Both the position numbers and the translations under genes were made by a program. The notes beneath the pieces were generated by a model. That model saw only the letters and a program-made list of their open reading frames with translations, made no database searches and was not told the DNA's origin. From assembly GCF_900114605.1 (NCBI RefSeq), contig NZ_FOTP01000002.1:992001-1056000 (forward strand): 64,000 nucleotides of DNA. Direction: 5' to 3'. The stretch is from Bradyrhizobium sp. NFR13 (GTDB taxonomy: Bacteria > Pseudomonadota > Alphaproteobacteria > Rhizobiales > Xanthobacteraceae). Of the stretch, positions 33,505-42,926 are shown piece after piece. Positions within the stretch are counted from its first letter, which is position 1. Every line of letters starts with the position of its first letter.

Positions 33505-33996
33505 CTATTCCGTCTGGAAATCGCCCGGCTGCGGCGGCGCCAGCGGCGTGAATTCGCAGCGATCGGGTTTCACGTCCAGCAGCGGCGTCTCGTCGAGGCA
33601 ATCGAGCCCGCGCACTAGCACGGTCGATCCCTCGATCCCCACCAGCTTGACCATGGACGTGCCGAGCGGGTTCGGCCGCACCGGCGTCCGCAACGAGAAG
33701 ATGCCGCGCGCATTGCCGTCGTTCTTCGGGCTCTGCAGTACGAGGTCGCGGCGCGACAGATGCAGCCAGTAGATCACTTCGAGATGCTTGTAGAGGTCGA
33801 GGTCCTTCAGCCCCGGCACCCACGGCTCGAAGATTTCGAGCCGGCACACCGGACCGTCATGGCGACCCTGCCGCGGCGTTTCCAGCCGCGACGTCCAGGG
33901 CGTGCGGATGCGTCCGATATAGACGAGGCCCGCATGGTTCGGCTTCGGTGCATCGACGGCGAGTTCGCCGGCGCGGATTTCACTCTCACGAACCAT
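33505..33996 (-). CDS. trmO: TrmO-like tRNA t6A37 methyltransferase (TsaA/YaeB family)
   Basis: A 163-residue protein of the TsaA/YaeB fold. 'YIGRIRTPW', '[21 protein letters not shown]', '[21 protein letters not shown]' and the metal-independent SAM-binding 'RPNPLG' are signature segments. TrmO methylates N6-threonylcarbamoyladenosine at tRNA position 37 using SAM. The protein is shorter than E. coli TrmO (235), lacking the C-terminal domain, as is common in alphaproteobacteria, so tRNA specificity is less certain. It ends convergent with the HIT gene and starts 26 bp from the end of the next minus-strand gene. Confidence 0.82.
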   Translation of the reverse strand: MVRESEIRAGELAVDAPKPNHAGLVYIGRIRTPWTSRLETPRQGRHDGPVCRLEIFEPWVPGLKDLDLYKHLEVIYWLHLSRRDLVLQSPKNDGNARGIFSLRTPVRPNPLGTSMVKLVGIEGSTVLVRGLDCLDETPLLDVKPDRCEFTPLAPPQPGDFQTE

Positions 33997-34022
33997 TGGT
34001 CACCGTTCTTGCATCCTGTCGA

Positions 34023-35009
34023 TCAATCCAGCGAGATACCCTGCGCCTTGATCACCTTCGACCACCGCGCCCGGTCTTCGTCAACGAATTCGTTGATCTC
34101 CTTGACCGTCTTCGGTCGCAGTACGGGGAAGCCGATCTTTTCCAGCGATGCGCGGAACGCAGTGTCGTTCAAGGCGCGGTCCATGCTGGCCATCACCGTC
34201 TTCACGACATCGTCCGGCAGTTTCGACGACCCCGCCAGACCGAACCAGACGCCGACCTGATAATCGGGATAGCCGCTCTCGATGACGGTCGGCACGTCAG
34301 GCAGATCGGGACTGCGTTCTTTCGAACTGACGCCAAGCGGCCGCAGCAACCCGGCCTTCACGGGCGGCAGCGCGGTGGAGAGCGTATCGAACATCACCTG
34401 GATGTTGCCGGAGAGCAGATCGGTTAGCGCAGGTCCCGCCCCCTTGTAGGGCACATGGGTCATCTCGACGCCGGCGATCTGTTTGAACATCTCGCCCGCC
34501 AGATGAATGGTGCCGCCGGTGCCGGCCGAGCCGAAATTCAGCTTGCCGGGATTGGCCTTCGCGTAAGCCACGAATTCCTTCACTGTCTTCGCCGGTACGG
34601 ATGGATGCACTTCCATCACCACAGGCAGGTCGGTGACCACTGTCAACATCCGCAGATCCCTCTGCGGATCGTAGGACAGCTTTTTGTAGAGCAGCGGATT
34701 GAGCACCATGATCGATGCAGCCGTGACGAACAGCGTGTACCCATCGGGCTCTGCACGCGCGACCGCTTCGGCCGCGATGGCGCCTTGTGCGCCCGGCTTG
34801 TTCTCGACGATGGTCGTCTGCTTCAGATCGCGCCCGAGATAATCCGCCACCAGACGCGCAAGCACATCGGTGGGGCCTCCTGCCGCATAGGGCACAACGA
34901 GTTTGATCACACGCGTCGGATATTCCGCCGCGCGGGCAAGCGGCGCAGTGACGGCCATCGCCGTGATGACGAGGCCGGATACCAGGGCGGCATGCACGCG
35001 AAATCTCAT
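34023..35009 (-). CDS. Bug-family tripartite tricarboxylate transporter binding protein
   Basis: A 328-residue secreted protein: signal peptide ('LVITAMAVTAPLARAAEYP') then the Bug/TctC fold with 'IKLVVPYAAGGPTDVLARL', 'IVENKPGAQGAIAAEAVARA', 'THVPYKGAGPALTDLLSGN' and 'LAGSSKLPDDVV'. Bug proteins bind carboxylates or related small molecules. The ligand is unknown and no TctAB genes are adjacent, so it is another orphan, as is usual for this very expanded family. ATG 35009 follows GGGAGACGAT. Confidence 0.92.
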   Translation of the reverse strand: MRFRVHAALVSGLVITAMAVTAPLARAAEYPTRVIKLVVPYAAGGPTDVLARLVADYLGRDLKQTTIVENKPGAQGAIAAEAVARAEPDGYTLFVTAASIMVLNPLLYKKLSYDPQRDLRMLTVVTDLPVVMEVHPSVPAKTVKEFVAYAKANPGKLNFGSAGTGGTIHLAGEMFKQIAGVEMTHVPYKGAGPALTDLLSGNIQVMFDTLSTALPPVKAGLLRPLGVSSKERSPDLPDVPTVIESGYPDYQVGVWFGLAGSSKLPDDVVKTVMASMDRALNDTAFRASLEKIGFPVLRPKTVKEINEFVDEDRARWSKVIKAQGISLD

Positions 35010-35100
35010 ATCGTCTCCCAACACATTGTTTTTAAGTTGGGCGAAGACTATCGCGTTCCCGCAGTCATACAAGGCCGATACAGCCTGACGCTGTCGTCTA

Positions 35101-35445
35101 TCAACCGAGGATGTATTTGCCGGTGACCATCACCAACTCGCCGCATGCGACGCCGAGAAAGATCGAGCGCCTGAAAGCGACGAAGACGACGAGGCCAACA
35201 GCGACCGCACCATAGCGCAGCGGCGGTGGAATACTCGCCAGCGTGCCCGGCGGCACGACCAGGATTTGCGCAATGACTCCGGCGAGGATCGCGGTGGCCA
35301 CCGCCCTCACCCAGATCAGTATCTCGGACTCTTCATCGACGCCGCCGCCGAGCCACAGGCCAAGCATGCGCCAGACCTCGTTGGGTAGGAAGCCAGCCAA
35401 CAGCAGCACAAGGAGCGCGTGCCAGTCGCCGATGAAGTCGCTCAT
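35101..35445 (-). CDS. azlD: AzlD-family small subunit of a branched-chain amino acid exporter
   Basis: A 114-residue membrane protein with three to four hydrophobic spans ('LLVLLLAGFLPNEVWRML', 'ATAILAGVIAQILVVPP', 'GAVAVGLVVFVAF'). It matches the AzlD family, the partner of AzlC in efflux of branched-chain amino acids. ATG 35445 overlaps the azlC stop (ATGA) and has GGAGGCGGCG upstream, so synthesis is coupled with azlC. Confidence 0.85.
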   Translation of the reverse strand: MSDFIGDWHALLVLLLAGFLPNEVWRMLGLWLGGGVDEESEILIWVRAVATAILAGVIAQILVVPPGTLASIPPPLRYGAVAVGLVVFVAFRRSIFLGVACGELVMVTGKYILG

Positions 35446-36272
35446 CGCCGCCTCCAGCGATGCACACCATAGGCGATGGTCCCGGCCGAGACGCCGGATA
35501 TCAGGATGTCGACGCCGGTGTTGAACAGCGACACCACAGGAAACAGCGCGAGACCGAGCACGAGCGCCACGACATCGGCGAGCTGCTTGCAGTTGCGCGC
35601 CGTCGACAGCAGGAACGCCAGCGGGGTCAACAGCAGGATCGCCGCGCCGAACAGCGGCGGCAGATTGGCTGCAAGGTGATAGCCGATAAAGGTCGCGGTC
35701 AGCGACGACAAGACAAGCCCGAGGCCGAGGCCGTTGACGAAGGCGATGCGTCGCTCACGCGGTACCAGCGGCATCAACCGAAAGCATTCCACCCACAGCG
35801 TCACTGCAATGAAATGCGATGGCAGGATCAGTTGCCGCTTCTTCGTGTCCGGCATGCGCAGCATCGGCAGCACCGACACCACCATGGGAAACAGACGGAT
35901 CGCGCTCACGGTGACCGCAAGCGCCGCCTGAATGACCGTGGCGCCAGAGCCGAGCGCAACGAGAAGAATAATCTGTGCGGGGCCGGCCCAGACGAACAAT
36001 GTGCTGGCCAGCGCCCAGAACAGGCTGAAATGCGTATCATGGGCCAGCGCGCCGATGCCGACATAGGTCGCGAACAAGACCAGCATCAGGATGGTCGTGG
36101 TGATCGACCGCATGCCGTAAAGAAAGGCGGCCGCACTGCCCTGCCATTTCGGTGAATCCAGTGCAGGAAGCGACACGTTGCCCTTTGCCTTCGGGGTCTT
36201 GAGGGGTCTTACCGTCCGATGAGAGTCCTGACGGTCGCGGTCGCCGTTTACCTTAACAAGGTCTTTATGCAA
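35442..36272 (-). CDS. azlC: AzlC-family permease subunit
   Basis: A 276-residue protein. After a hydrophilic 40-residue lead come about seven hydrophobic spans, including 'TTTILMLVLFATYVGIGALA', 'SLFWALASTLFVWAGPAQII' and 'QADVVALVLGLALFPVVSLF'-like segments. This is the AzlC large subunit, which with AzlD exports branched-chain amino acids or their analogues. The start is given as TTG 36272 with AGAG before it; a start nearer the first membrane span is possible because the lead is longer than usual in the family. Confidence 0.82.
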   Translation of the reverse strand: MHKDLVKVNGDRDRQDSHRTVRPLKTPKAKGNVSLPALDSPKWQGSAAAFLYGMRSITTTILMLVLFATYVGIGALAHDTHFSLFWALASTLFVWAGPAQIILLVALGSGATVIQAALAVTVSAIRLFPMVVSVLPMLRMPDTKKRQLILPSHFIAVTLWVECFRLMPLVPRERRIAFVNGLGLGLVLSSLTATFIGYHLAANLPPLFGAAILLLTPLAFLLSTARNCKQLADVVALVLGLALFPVVSLFNTGVDILISGVSAGTIAYGVHRWRRR

Positions 36273-36335
36273 GGGTCTCTATCTGCCAACCACTACCTAA
36301 GATAGTATTTCATCAATCAACTGGAGATAGCAGCC

Positions 36336-36695
36336 ATGCTGGATCGACGAAAGAATTTTCGTGGCCGGGTTTATTACGGCGCGCGCATCGTTTTCAGCAA
36401 TCGCCGCGCAACGATGAACTGTATCCTGCGCAATTTCTCCGATGCCGGTGCGCAGGTCGACGTCGAGAATCTTCCCAGGCTATTCGAGGAGTGCGACGTG
36501 ACCATCGATCGCAAGGGCATCGCCTTCCGCGCCCGTATGATATGGCAGCGCGGCCGCCGCGCGGGCTTTGCCTTTCGCGATCCACGACAGGTGCCGGTGC
36601 CCATGACACTCGACTGGGCGCTGCGCCTGCGCGCCGCCGAGCGCGCCAACAAGGCGCTGCTGCAACGTGTCGAACAACTCAGCAGTGAATTCTGA
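36336..36695 (+). CDS. PilZ-domain c-di-GMP-binding protein 1
   Basis: A 119-residue single-domain PilZ protein. The c-di-GMP signature is complete: RxxxR as 'RRKNFR' (residues 4-8) and D/NxSxxG as 'NFSDAGA' (about 32-38). The C-terminal helix 'RLRAAERANKALLQRVEQL' is probably a coiled coil. Such one-domain receptors act on motility, polysaccharide or cell-cycle targets by protein contact. ATG 36336 follows CTGGAGATAGCAGCC. A related PilZ gene lies at 38842, and the cyclase PleD at 14940 could supply the ligand. Confidence 0.9.
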   Translation: MLDRRKNFRGRVYYGARIVFSNRRATMNCILRNFSDAGAQVDVENLPRLFEECDVTIDRKGIAFRARMIWQRGRRAGFAFRDPRQVPVPMTLDWALRLRAAERANKALLQRVEQLSSEF

Positions 36696-36697
36696 CG

Positions 36698-37669
36698 TCA
36701 GGCTCTGCCGTTGCGCAGCACGAGGCAGCCCTGCCCGACACGGCGGATCTTGCCGCAGAGATCGTTGGCCTCGTCACGCGTGTCGGTCCCGATCCTCACT
36801 TGGTAGAAGCTTCGCGTGCCGCGGCTTCGGAACAGCGAACTCAGCAGATTGGGATCGCGTTCGCCGACCACCGTGCGCAAACGCAGCATCACGCGCGCAT
36901 ATTGCATCAAGGCACGATCGCGATTGAAGCCCGCGGCCAGTTGCACACCCCACGGCCGCGCTTCGCCAAGCGTCACGCGCGCTTCCAGTTGCGTGACGAA
37001 GGGATTGGGCGCGCGTTGCAGTAGCGCCATCAATTCACGGCAGCTCGATGTCGCGGCACGCGGCGGCATCCTGCCGTTACGCCCGGCGGCCTGCCAGTCC
37101 TCGACCGTCGCGCCGGTGATCGCGGAGACATAGTTGCGGGTCTCGCCGGGCATGTATCCCTTGCCGTCAAGCCAGTCCTGCACACGGCGCGGTCCCGCAT
37201 TATAGGCGGCAGCCGCAAGGCCGAGATTGCCGAACTGGTTGCGCAGCTCGCTGAGAAACTCCGCCGATTTCGGCAGCGCCTGCACCGGATCGAACGGATC
37301 GAGCAGACGTCGCTCATTGGCCGTGCCCGGCATGAATTGCGCGATGCCCTGCGCTCGCTGGCCATTGCGCGTCACGGGACCCACGGCGTCGGGCTGAAAC
37401 CGGCTTTCCTGCCAGATCACACGGGCGAAGAATTCCAGCGGCAGGTCGTTGGCCCGCGCTGCAGACTCGATCATCAGACACATCGACTCGCGGGCGTCAC
37501 TGTCACGTGTCAGATTTGGCTTCGAAGGCGTCGCCAAAGGCAGCATCCGGTCCGCGCCGGGCTTCGCCAATTCGCTAACCGGGAGCTCTTCGGCGCGCAC
37601 GCCTGCGACCGGCACAAGCAACAGCGCCGCGAGGCAGATTATCCGGCCGATGATGCTTCCGAACGCCAT
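36698..37669 (-). CDS. Lytic transglycosylase with C-terminal SPOR-like domain
   Basis: A 323-residue periplasmic enzyme cutting peptidoglycan glycan strands. The signal peptide is 'IICLAALLLVPVAGVRAEE'. The SLT goose-lysozyme-like domain (about 65-190) has catalytic Glu in 'VIWQESRFQPDAVGP', then 'QGIAQFMPGTA' and 'GLAAAAYNAGPRRVQDWL'. The last 40 residues ('RSFYQVRIGTDTRDEANDLC') look like a SPOR domain that binds denuded glycan at division sites. ATG 37669 is the start: the signal peptide begins there and upstream reading is unrelated. Stop is 2 bp from the end of the convergent PilZ gene. Confidence 0.9.
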   Translation of the reverse strand: MAFGSIIGRIICLAALLLVPVAGVRAEELPVSELAKPGADRMLPLATPSKPNLTRDSDARESMCLMIESAARANDLPLEFFARVIWQESRFQPDAVGPVTRNGQRAQGIAQFMPGTANERRLLDPFDPVQALPKSAEFLSELRNQFGNLGLAAAAYNAGPRRVQDWLDGKGYMPGETRNYVSAITGATVEDWQAAGRNGRMPPRAATSSCRELMALLQRAPNPFVTQLEARVTLGEARPWGVQLAAGFNRDRALMQYARVMLRLRTVVGERDPNLLSSLFRSRGTRSFYQVRIGTDTRDEANDLCGKIRRVGQGCLVLRNGRA

Positions 37670-37697
37670 GCCTGATCCCGCGCGGATTCCCCGCGCC

Positions 37698-37725
37698 TTG
37701 ACAGCGGGACCCCAGCAGCTAGCTA
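37698..37725 (+). promoter_or_regulatory. Predicted sigma-70 promoter of the GrdB-like gene
   Basis: TTGACA (37698-37703), a 16-bp spacer and TAGCTA (37720-37725), 35 bp before the ATG at 37760. The -35 is a perfect consensus. Confidence 0.45.
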
Positions 37726-37759
37726 TGAATGAAAGACGGCAAAAGCGGGAGTGCAAACA

Positions 37760-38695
37760 ATGGCCGACGCGCGCGACGACACATCCGGCTTTGCCAGCGA
37801 CGACGATGTTCCGATCCAGTATATGGCCCGCACCCGCGCCTATTATCAGGCGATCGGCTATGACGTTCCCTATCGCTGGGCGCATCATATCGACGCGCCG
37901 TTCCAGCCGCTGAAGAAGCCGCTGGCGCAGTCGCGCGTCGCCATCGTCACCACCGCAGCGCCCTTCGATCCCGCCAAGGGCGACCAGGGTCCGGGCGCGC
38001 TCTATAACGGTAGCGCCAAGTTCTATCAGGTCTATGACGGCGACACGTCGGTCGATCATGACCTGCGCATCTCGCACATCGCCTATGACCGCGTGCACAC
38101 CACCGCGGACGACAGCGGCACCTGGTTTCCCCTGCCCGCGCTGCGCGATCTCGCGGCATCGGGCCGCATCGGCAGTGTCGCGCCGCGCTTCTATGGCGCG
38201 CCGACCAATCGCAGCCACCGCGTGACCCTTGAGACCGATGCGCCGGATATCGTGACGCGCGCGAAGGCCGATGGTGTCGATGTCGCCGTGCTGGTGCCGA
38301 ACTGCCCGGTCTGTCACCAGACCATCAGCCTCGTCGCCCGCGAACTGGAGGCCAATGGCATTTCCACCGTGGTAATGGGCTGCGCCAAGGACATTGTCGA
38401 ACACGCAGCCGTGCCGCGTTTCCTGTTCAGCGACTTCCCGCTCGGCAACTCCGCCGGCAAGCCCCATGACAAGGCCTCGCAGGCGCAAACCCTGGAATTG
38501 GCCCTGCGCCTGCTGGAATCCGCCGTGGGTCCGCAGACGACCCTGCAGTCGCCGCAACGCTGGGCCAGAGACGCGGTCTGGAAGCGCGACTACAACAATG
38601 TCGCCCTGCTCAGCGCCGAGGAACTCGCGCGCCGCCGGGCCGAATTCGACAAGCAAAAAGACATCGCCCGCGGACTGCGCGAGACGGCGGCCTGA
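37760..38695 (+). CDS. Glycine/sarcosine/betaine reductase selenoprotein B-like protein
   Basis: A 311-residue protein that resembles the GrdB/PrdB family of clostridial reductases. It has a CxxC at Cys182-Cys185 in 'VLVPNCPVCHQTISLVARELE', followed by 'ISTVVMGCAKDIVEHAAVPR' and 'FLFSDFPLGNSAGKP'. No in-frame TGA, hence no selenocysteine, is present. In an aerobic alphaproteobacterium without the GrdA/GrdC partners nearby, classical glycine reduction is unlikely; a thiol-redox role is a guess. ATG 37760 follows GGGAG at 8 nt; promoter at 37698-37725. It is divergent from the lytic transglycosylase and followed by a PilZ gene. Confidence 0.72.
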   Translation: MADARDDTSGFASDDDVPIQYMARTRAYYQAIGYDVPYRWAHHIDAPFQPLKKPLAQSRVAIVTTAAPFDPAKGDQGPGALYNGSAKFYQVYDGDTSVDHDLRISHIAYDRVHTTADDSGTWFPLPALRDLAASGRIGSVAPRFYGAPTNRSHRVTLETDAPDIVTRAKADGVDVAVLVPNCPVCHQTISLVARELEANGISTVVMGCAKDIVEHAAVPRFLFSDFPLGNSAGKPHDKASQAQTLELALRLLESAVGPQTTLQSPQRWARDAVWKRDYNNVALLSAEELARRRAEFDKQKDIARGLRETAA

Positions 38696-38841
38696 ACCAC
38701 CCTCCGGGGACGATCACCCCGTCTTTCGGCGATCGCCCTTAACTTTGGTTTACGTTAAATCCGCTCAATCCGCGCGAGAGCCTTCCCCGCCGGATGGAAC
38801 TGCGTACAGTCCCCGCCTGCAACCTCAGGGGACATCAGGAC

Positions 38842-39192
38842 ATGGACGAGCGGCGCAAGAACGTCAGGGACAAGGTGATCTACGGTGCCGTCGCGTCCAA
38901 GGACCAGAAGGCCAAGGAATGTGTCGTGCGCGACATTTCCGAAGACGGCGCCCGCATCGAATTTGGAAGCGGCGCACGTCTGCCGAAGGATGAGCTGACG
39001 CTCAACATCGCGCGAAAGGGCCGTTCATTCCTCGCCAGGATCGTCTGGTGGCGCGACAACATCGTCGGCGTCGCCTTCACCGATCCGCCGGTGGAGAGCA
39101 AAGAGAGCTCTGACATCGAAGAGCGGCTGCGCAAGAGCGAGAAGAAGAAGCGCGAATTGCAGAAGCAGATCCAGAAGCTGCTGGGGCAGTAG
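38842..39192 (+). CDS. PilZ-domain c-di-GMP-binding protein 2
   Basis: A 116-residue single-domain PilZ protein with a complete signature: 'RRKNVR' (RxxxR, residues 5-9) and 'DISEDGARI' (DxSxxG). The C-terminal 35 residues are a Lys/Glu-rich coiled coil ('EERLRKSEKKKRELQKQIQK'). It is a paralogue of the protein at 36336 with the same layout. ATG 38842 follows AGGGGACATCAGGAC. A long palindromic repeat follows it. Confidence 0.88.
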   Translation: MDERRKNVRDKVIYGAVASKDQKAKECVVRDISEDGARIEFGSGARLPKDELTLNIARKGRSFLARIVWWRDNIVGVAFTDPPVESKESSDIEERLRKSEKKKRELQKQIQKLLGQ

Positions 39193-39227
39193 ACCAACAG
39201 GCTTGGCGTCGACCCAACGCTCAACGC

Positions 39228-39339
39228 CGTCATTCCGGGGCGCGCGCCCTTCGCGCGCGAACCCGGAATCCCGAAGTGTTCATCTCATGACGAGTTTCCG
39301 GGTTCGCGGGTGCAAGAGCGCCCGCGCCCCGGAATGACG
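39228..39339. repeat. Intergenic palindromic repeat (CGTCATTCCGGGG type)
   Basis: CGTCATTCCGGGGCGCG at the left pairs with CGCGCCCCGGAATGACG at the right; within it, GCGAACCCGGAA pairs with TTCCGGGTTCGC. It shares its outer arms with 848-1012 and 52050-52205. Confidence 0.78.
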
Positions 39340-39363
39340 AGCAAGAGGGCATTAAAAACAAAA

Positions 39364-39393
39364 ACGGCCGGTGATCTCTCACCGGCCGTTTTT
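39364..39393. terminator. Bidirectional intrinsic terminator at the clpA 3' end
   Basis: ACGGCCGGTGA-TCTC-TCACCGGCCGT is an 11-bp perfect stem flanked by an A-run on the left and TTTTT on the right, so it reads as a terminator from either side. It ends clpA (minus) and read-through from the PilZ gene (plus). Confidence 0.88.
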
Positions 39394-39415
39394 ACTTGTT
39401 CAATCGCCTGATGGC

Positions 39416-41815
39416 TTACGCCTTCTCCAGCGGCCCCTTGGCCGAACCCGAGCCTTTGCCCGACTTCGGCTTCTTGGCGGCACCGCGCTTCGTCGGCAGC
39501 TTCTCCGGCTTCGGCGTCACCGGACCGTCGACGAATTCGAAGCCGATGCTCTCCTGCTCGACGCCGAGCACCGCCTCGTCCTTCTTCAGGATGACGCGGA
39601 CATGGCCGCCATTCTTGAGCTTGCCGAACAAGAGTTCGTCGGCCAGCGGCTTCTTGATGTGCTCCTGGATCACGCGCCCCATCGGGCGTGCACCCATCTG
39701 CTCGTCATAGCCGTGCTGGATCAGCCAGGCCTTGGCGGGCTCGGACAGTTCGATGGTGACGTCGCGGTCTGCAAGCTGGGCTTCCAGCTGCAGCACGAAC
39801 TTCTCGACCACCATGCCGATCACATCCGAATTCAGATGTGCGAAGGACACCACCGCATCGAGACGGTTGCGGAATTCCGGCGCGAACTGCCGGTTGATCG
39901 CCTCCTGATCCTCGCCTTCCCGCTTGCCGCGGGTGAAGCCGAAGGCCGCACGCGCCATGTCGGCGGCGCCGGCATTGGTCGTCATGATCAGGATCACATT
40001 GCGGAACGAGACCTGCTTGCCGTTATGGTCGGTCAGCCGGCCGTGGTCCATCACCTGCAGCAGCACGTTGTACAGATCCGGATGCGCCTTCTCGATTTCG
40101 TCAAGCAGCACCACGCAATGCGGATGCTGGTCGACGCCGTCGGTCAGCAGACCACCCTGATCGAAGCCGACATAGCCGGGAGGCGCGCCGATCAGGCGCG
40201 ACACGGTGTGTCGCTCCATATATTCGGACATGTCGAAACGGATCAGCTCGACGCCGAGTGAGGCAGCCAGCTGCTTCGCCACTTCGGTCTTGCCGACGCC
40301 GGTCGGACCCGAGAACAGGTATGAGCCTATCGGCTTCTCCGGCTCGCGCAGGCCGGCACGCGCCAGCTTGATCGAAGCCGACAAAGCTTCGATCGCCTTG
40401 TCCTGACCGAACACCACGCGCTTCAGAGTGGTTTCGAGATGCCGCAGCGTCTCGGCATCGTCCTTCGACACGCTCTTGGGCGGGATCCGCGCCATGGTCG
40501 CGATCGTGGTCTCGATTTCCTTGATGCCGATAGTCTTCTTGCGCTTGCTCTCGGCCACCAGCATCTGCGCCGCACCCGACTCGTCGATCACGTCGATCGC
40601 CTTGTCCGGCAGCTTGCGGTCGTGGATGTAGCGTGACGACAGCTGCACCGCGGCCTCGATGGCCTCGTTGGTATATTTGAGCTTGTGGTAATCCTCGAAA
40701 TACGGCTTGAGGCCCTTCAGGATGGAGATCGCGTCTTCCACGGTGGGTTCGTTGACGTCGATCTTCTGGAACCGCCGCACCAAGGCGCGGTCCTTCTCGA
40801 AGTGCTGGCGATATTCCTTGTAGGTGGTCGAACCCATGCAACGGATCGCGCCCGAAGCCAGAGCCGGCTTGAGCAGATTCGAGGCATCCATCGCGCCGCC
40901 CGAAGTGGCGCCAGCGCCGATCACCGTGTGGATTTCGTCGATGAACAGGATCGCATTCGGATGCGCTTCGAGTTCCTTGAGCACCTGCTTCAGGCGTTCC
41001 TCGAAGTCACCGCGATAACGCGTGCCGGCCAGCAGCGTGCCCATGTCCAGCGAGAACACCGTGGCCGCCGACAGCACTTCCGGCACATCGCTGTCCACGA
41101 TGCGCTTGGCCAGACCTTCGGCGATCGCCGTCTTGCCGACGCCGGCTTCGCCGACGAACAGCGGATTGTTCTTCTGACGACGGCACAGGACCTGGATCGC
41201 ACGGTTGATCTCGGCGGTACGCCCGATCACCGGATCGATCTTGCCGTCACGCGCCTTCTTGTTGAGGTTGACGCAATAGGTATCGAGCGCCTCGCCCTTC
41301 TTCTTGGCGTCGTCGCCGTTCTTGGTCTCGGTCTCTTCATCGACGCCGCGCACCGGCCGCGCCTCGGAAACGCCCGGCCGCTTGGCGATGCCATGGCTGA
41401 TGTAATTCACCGCGTCGTAACGCGTCATGTCCTGCTCCTGCAGGAAATACGCGGCATGGCTTTCGCGCTCGGCGAAGATCGCGATCAGCACATTGGCGCC
41501 GGTCACTTCTTCGCGACCCGATGACTGCACGTGAATAACGGCGCGCTGGATCACGCGCTGGAAACCGGCGGTCGGCTTGGCATCGTCTGCGCCATCCGTC
41601 ACCAGGTTTTCGAATTCGGTTTCGAGATAATTGACAAGGCTTCCGCGCAGCTTGTCGAGATCGACGCTGCACGCCCGCATCACCGCCGCGGCGTCGCTGT
41701 CATCCACCAGCGACAGCAGGAGATGTTCCAGCGTCGCATACTGGTGGTGCCGCTCGTTCGCAATCGAGAGCGCCCGATGCAGCGATTGTTCAAGGCTTTG
41801 AGAAAAAGTTGGCAT
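39416..41815 (-). CDS. clpA: ATP-dependent Clp protease ATP-binding subunit ClpA
   Basis: A 799-residue double AAA+ unfoldase that feeds proteins to ClpP. Order: N-domain with two Clp-N repeats (about 1-150, binds ClpS), D1 with 'GEAGVGKT' (about 221-228) and '[14 protein letters not shown]', D2 with 'GPTGVGKT' (about 502-509) and '[11 protein letters not shown]', and the C-terminal small domain. The C-terminus ends in a Lys/Gly-rich tail of about 40 residues. ATG 41815 follows GAGGACGCGGA. clpS lies upstream on the same strand, but separated by 255 bp, so clpA may have its own promoter. Confidence 0.97.
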   Translation of the reverse strand: MPTFSQSLEQSLHRALSIANERHHQYATLEHLLLSLVDDSDAAAVMRACSVDLDKLRGSLVNYLETEFENLVTDGADDAKPTAGFQRVIQRAVIHVQSSGREEVTGANVLIAIFAERESHAAYFLQEQDMTRYDAVNYISHGIAKRPGVSEARPVRGVDEETETKNGDDAKKKGEALDTYCVNLNKKARDGKIDPVIGRTAEINRAIQVLCRRQKNNPLFVGEAGVGKTAIAEGLAKRIVDSDVPEVLSAATVFSLDMGTLLAGTRYRGDFEERLKQVLKELEAHPNAILFIDEIHTVIGAGATSGGAMDASNLLKPALASGAIRCMGSTTYKEYRQHFEKDRALVRRFQKIDVNEPTVEDAISILKGLKPYFEDYHKLKYTNEAIEAAVQLSSRYIHDRKLPDKAIDVIDESGAAQMLVAESKRKKTIGIKEIETTIATMARIPPKSVSKDDAETLRHLETTLKRVVFGQDKAIEALSASIKLARAGLREPEKPIGSYLFSGPTGVGKTEVAKQLAASLGVELIRFDMSEYMERHTVSRLIGAPPGYVGFDQGGLLTDGVDQHPHCVVLLDEIEKAHPDLYNVLLQVMDHGRLTDHNGKQVSFRNVILIMTTNAGAADMARAAFGFTRGKREGEDQEAINRQFAPEFRNRLDAVVSFAHLNSDVIGMVVEKFVLQLEAQLADRDVTIELSEPAKAWLIQHGYDEQMGARPMGRVIQEHIKKPLADELLFGKLKNGGHVRVILKKDEAVLGVEQESIGFEFVDGPVTPKPEKLPTKRGAAKKPKSGKGSGSAKGPLEKA

Positions 41816-42070
41816 TCCGCGTCCTCGTTGGCCCCCACCATCATGATCGTCGTTGCCGGGTCAGGCAACAAGAACCTTTCGCACATATAGTGATGTCTGA
41901 TCGTGGTGAAAGGCTGGTTCCCGCTGCTTGTTGTGACGTGTCCGCAGCACACGTCTGTTCATTCCAGCGCATTGTCACATGCGCCGTCGACGCAGAGCCG
42001 AACGAACCGCGTTCGACTCACATCAGTTCAATGCAAGACCCGTTCCCAGTTTCCGGGAATTCGCGCGAGG

Positions 42071-42493
42071 CTACTTCTTTTCCATCACGCATTGCAAAGG
42101 GTGCTGGTGCTTGCGCGCAAAATCCATCACCTGCGTCACTTTGGTTTCGGCGATCTCATAGGTGAAAACGCCGCATTCCCCGATCCCGTGATGATGAACG
42201 TGGAGCATAATCTGCGTCGCCGCCTCGGCGTCCTTCTGGAAGAACTTTTCCAGCACATGAACGACGAATTCCATCGGCGTGTAATCGTCGTTGAGGATCA
42301 GCACGCGATACAGGTTGGGACGCTTGGTCTTGGGTTTGACCTTGGTGATGACCGAGGTGGCGGGCCCACCAGGCGCATTGGACCGGTTGTCGTCCTCTGC
42401 CATGCCACGCGGCTGCCGGCGGCGATCGTCGGGTGCGCCGGCCACAGGCATCGGGATGCCGTCAGGCATGAATTTCGAAGGTTTCTGGAACAT
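42071..42493 (-). CDS. clpS: Clp protease adaptor ClpS
   Basis: A 140-residue adaptor that delivers N-degron substrates to ClpA. The core (about 58-138) is intact: '[20 protein letters not shown]', '[20 protein letters not shown]' and '[16 protein letters not shown]', with the substrate-binding Asn-Asp-Asp and His/Met pocket residues. The first ~50 residues are a disordered, Pro/Asn-rich lead. ATG 42493 (AGGCGCT before it) is used; internal ATGs at 42469 and 42403 are alternatives. Confidence 0.93.
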   Translation of the reverse strand: MFQKPSKFMPDGIPMPVAGAPDDRRRQPRGMAEDDNRSNAPGGPATSVITKVKPKTKRPNLYRVLILNDDYTPMEFVVHVLEKFFQKDAEAATQIMLHVHHHGIGECGVFTYEIAETKVTQVMDFARKHQHPLQCVMEKK

Positions 42494-42926
42494 AGCGCCT
42501 GTATAAAAGTCCCTAGCGGATATTGGCCAGCCCCGAATTGACAGCGTCCCCAGCCACGACGTGCTGCCGGACGCCTCGGGCACGGAGGCGCCCCGGGTCG
42601 CCGCAGGGGTGCGACGCTGTCCGTTGCAGGACCGATGGGGGCAATATGGGTTCCTGCGGGCATTCTCGCAAGCGCACTGCAAGCACCTTGAATGGCTCGC
42701 CGCGCACCCCGCCTGATGGCCGCGGGTCCAGTCAGGGTTAACCGATCGTGCTCGATTTGACCGGATCCGCAAACCAGCCATTTAACCCGCATTCACGATA
42801 ATACCGGACGCCGGCGCTGCGACACGCCAATAGTCGGCCTTTTACCTATTTTCTGAGGACACCTTTACCACCTGTTTAGCCGCGGGCGCGGACATAGCCG
42901 CCAGAAACCTACCATTGGTGGTGACA
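42494..42926. other. 433-bp gap between divergent clpS and the TadG-like gene
   Basis: No convincing gene is seen. Short open frames on both strands (about 64-72 codons) have poor composition. The right half contains the leader of the TadG-like gene and several GC-rich inverted pieces (for example GGACGCCTCGGGCACGGAGGC). It presumably carries the promoters of both divergent genes. Confidence 0.5.

Noticed and set aside
37670-38656. Extension of the lytic transglycosylase frame upstream of 37669
   Set aside because: The signal peptide begins at 37669 and the extension runs antisense to the GrdB-like gene.
37760-38695. A selenocysteine codon in the GrdB-like gene
   Set aside because: No in-frame TGA before the stop; Cys residues occupy the motif.
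42513-42741. Short frames of 64-72 codons between clpS and the TadG-like gene
   Set aside because: No ribosome binding site, odd composition, no recognisable domain.
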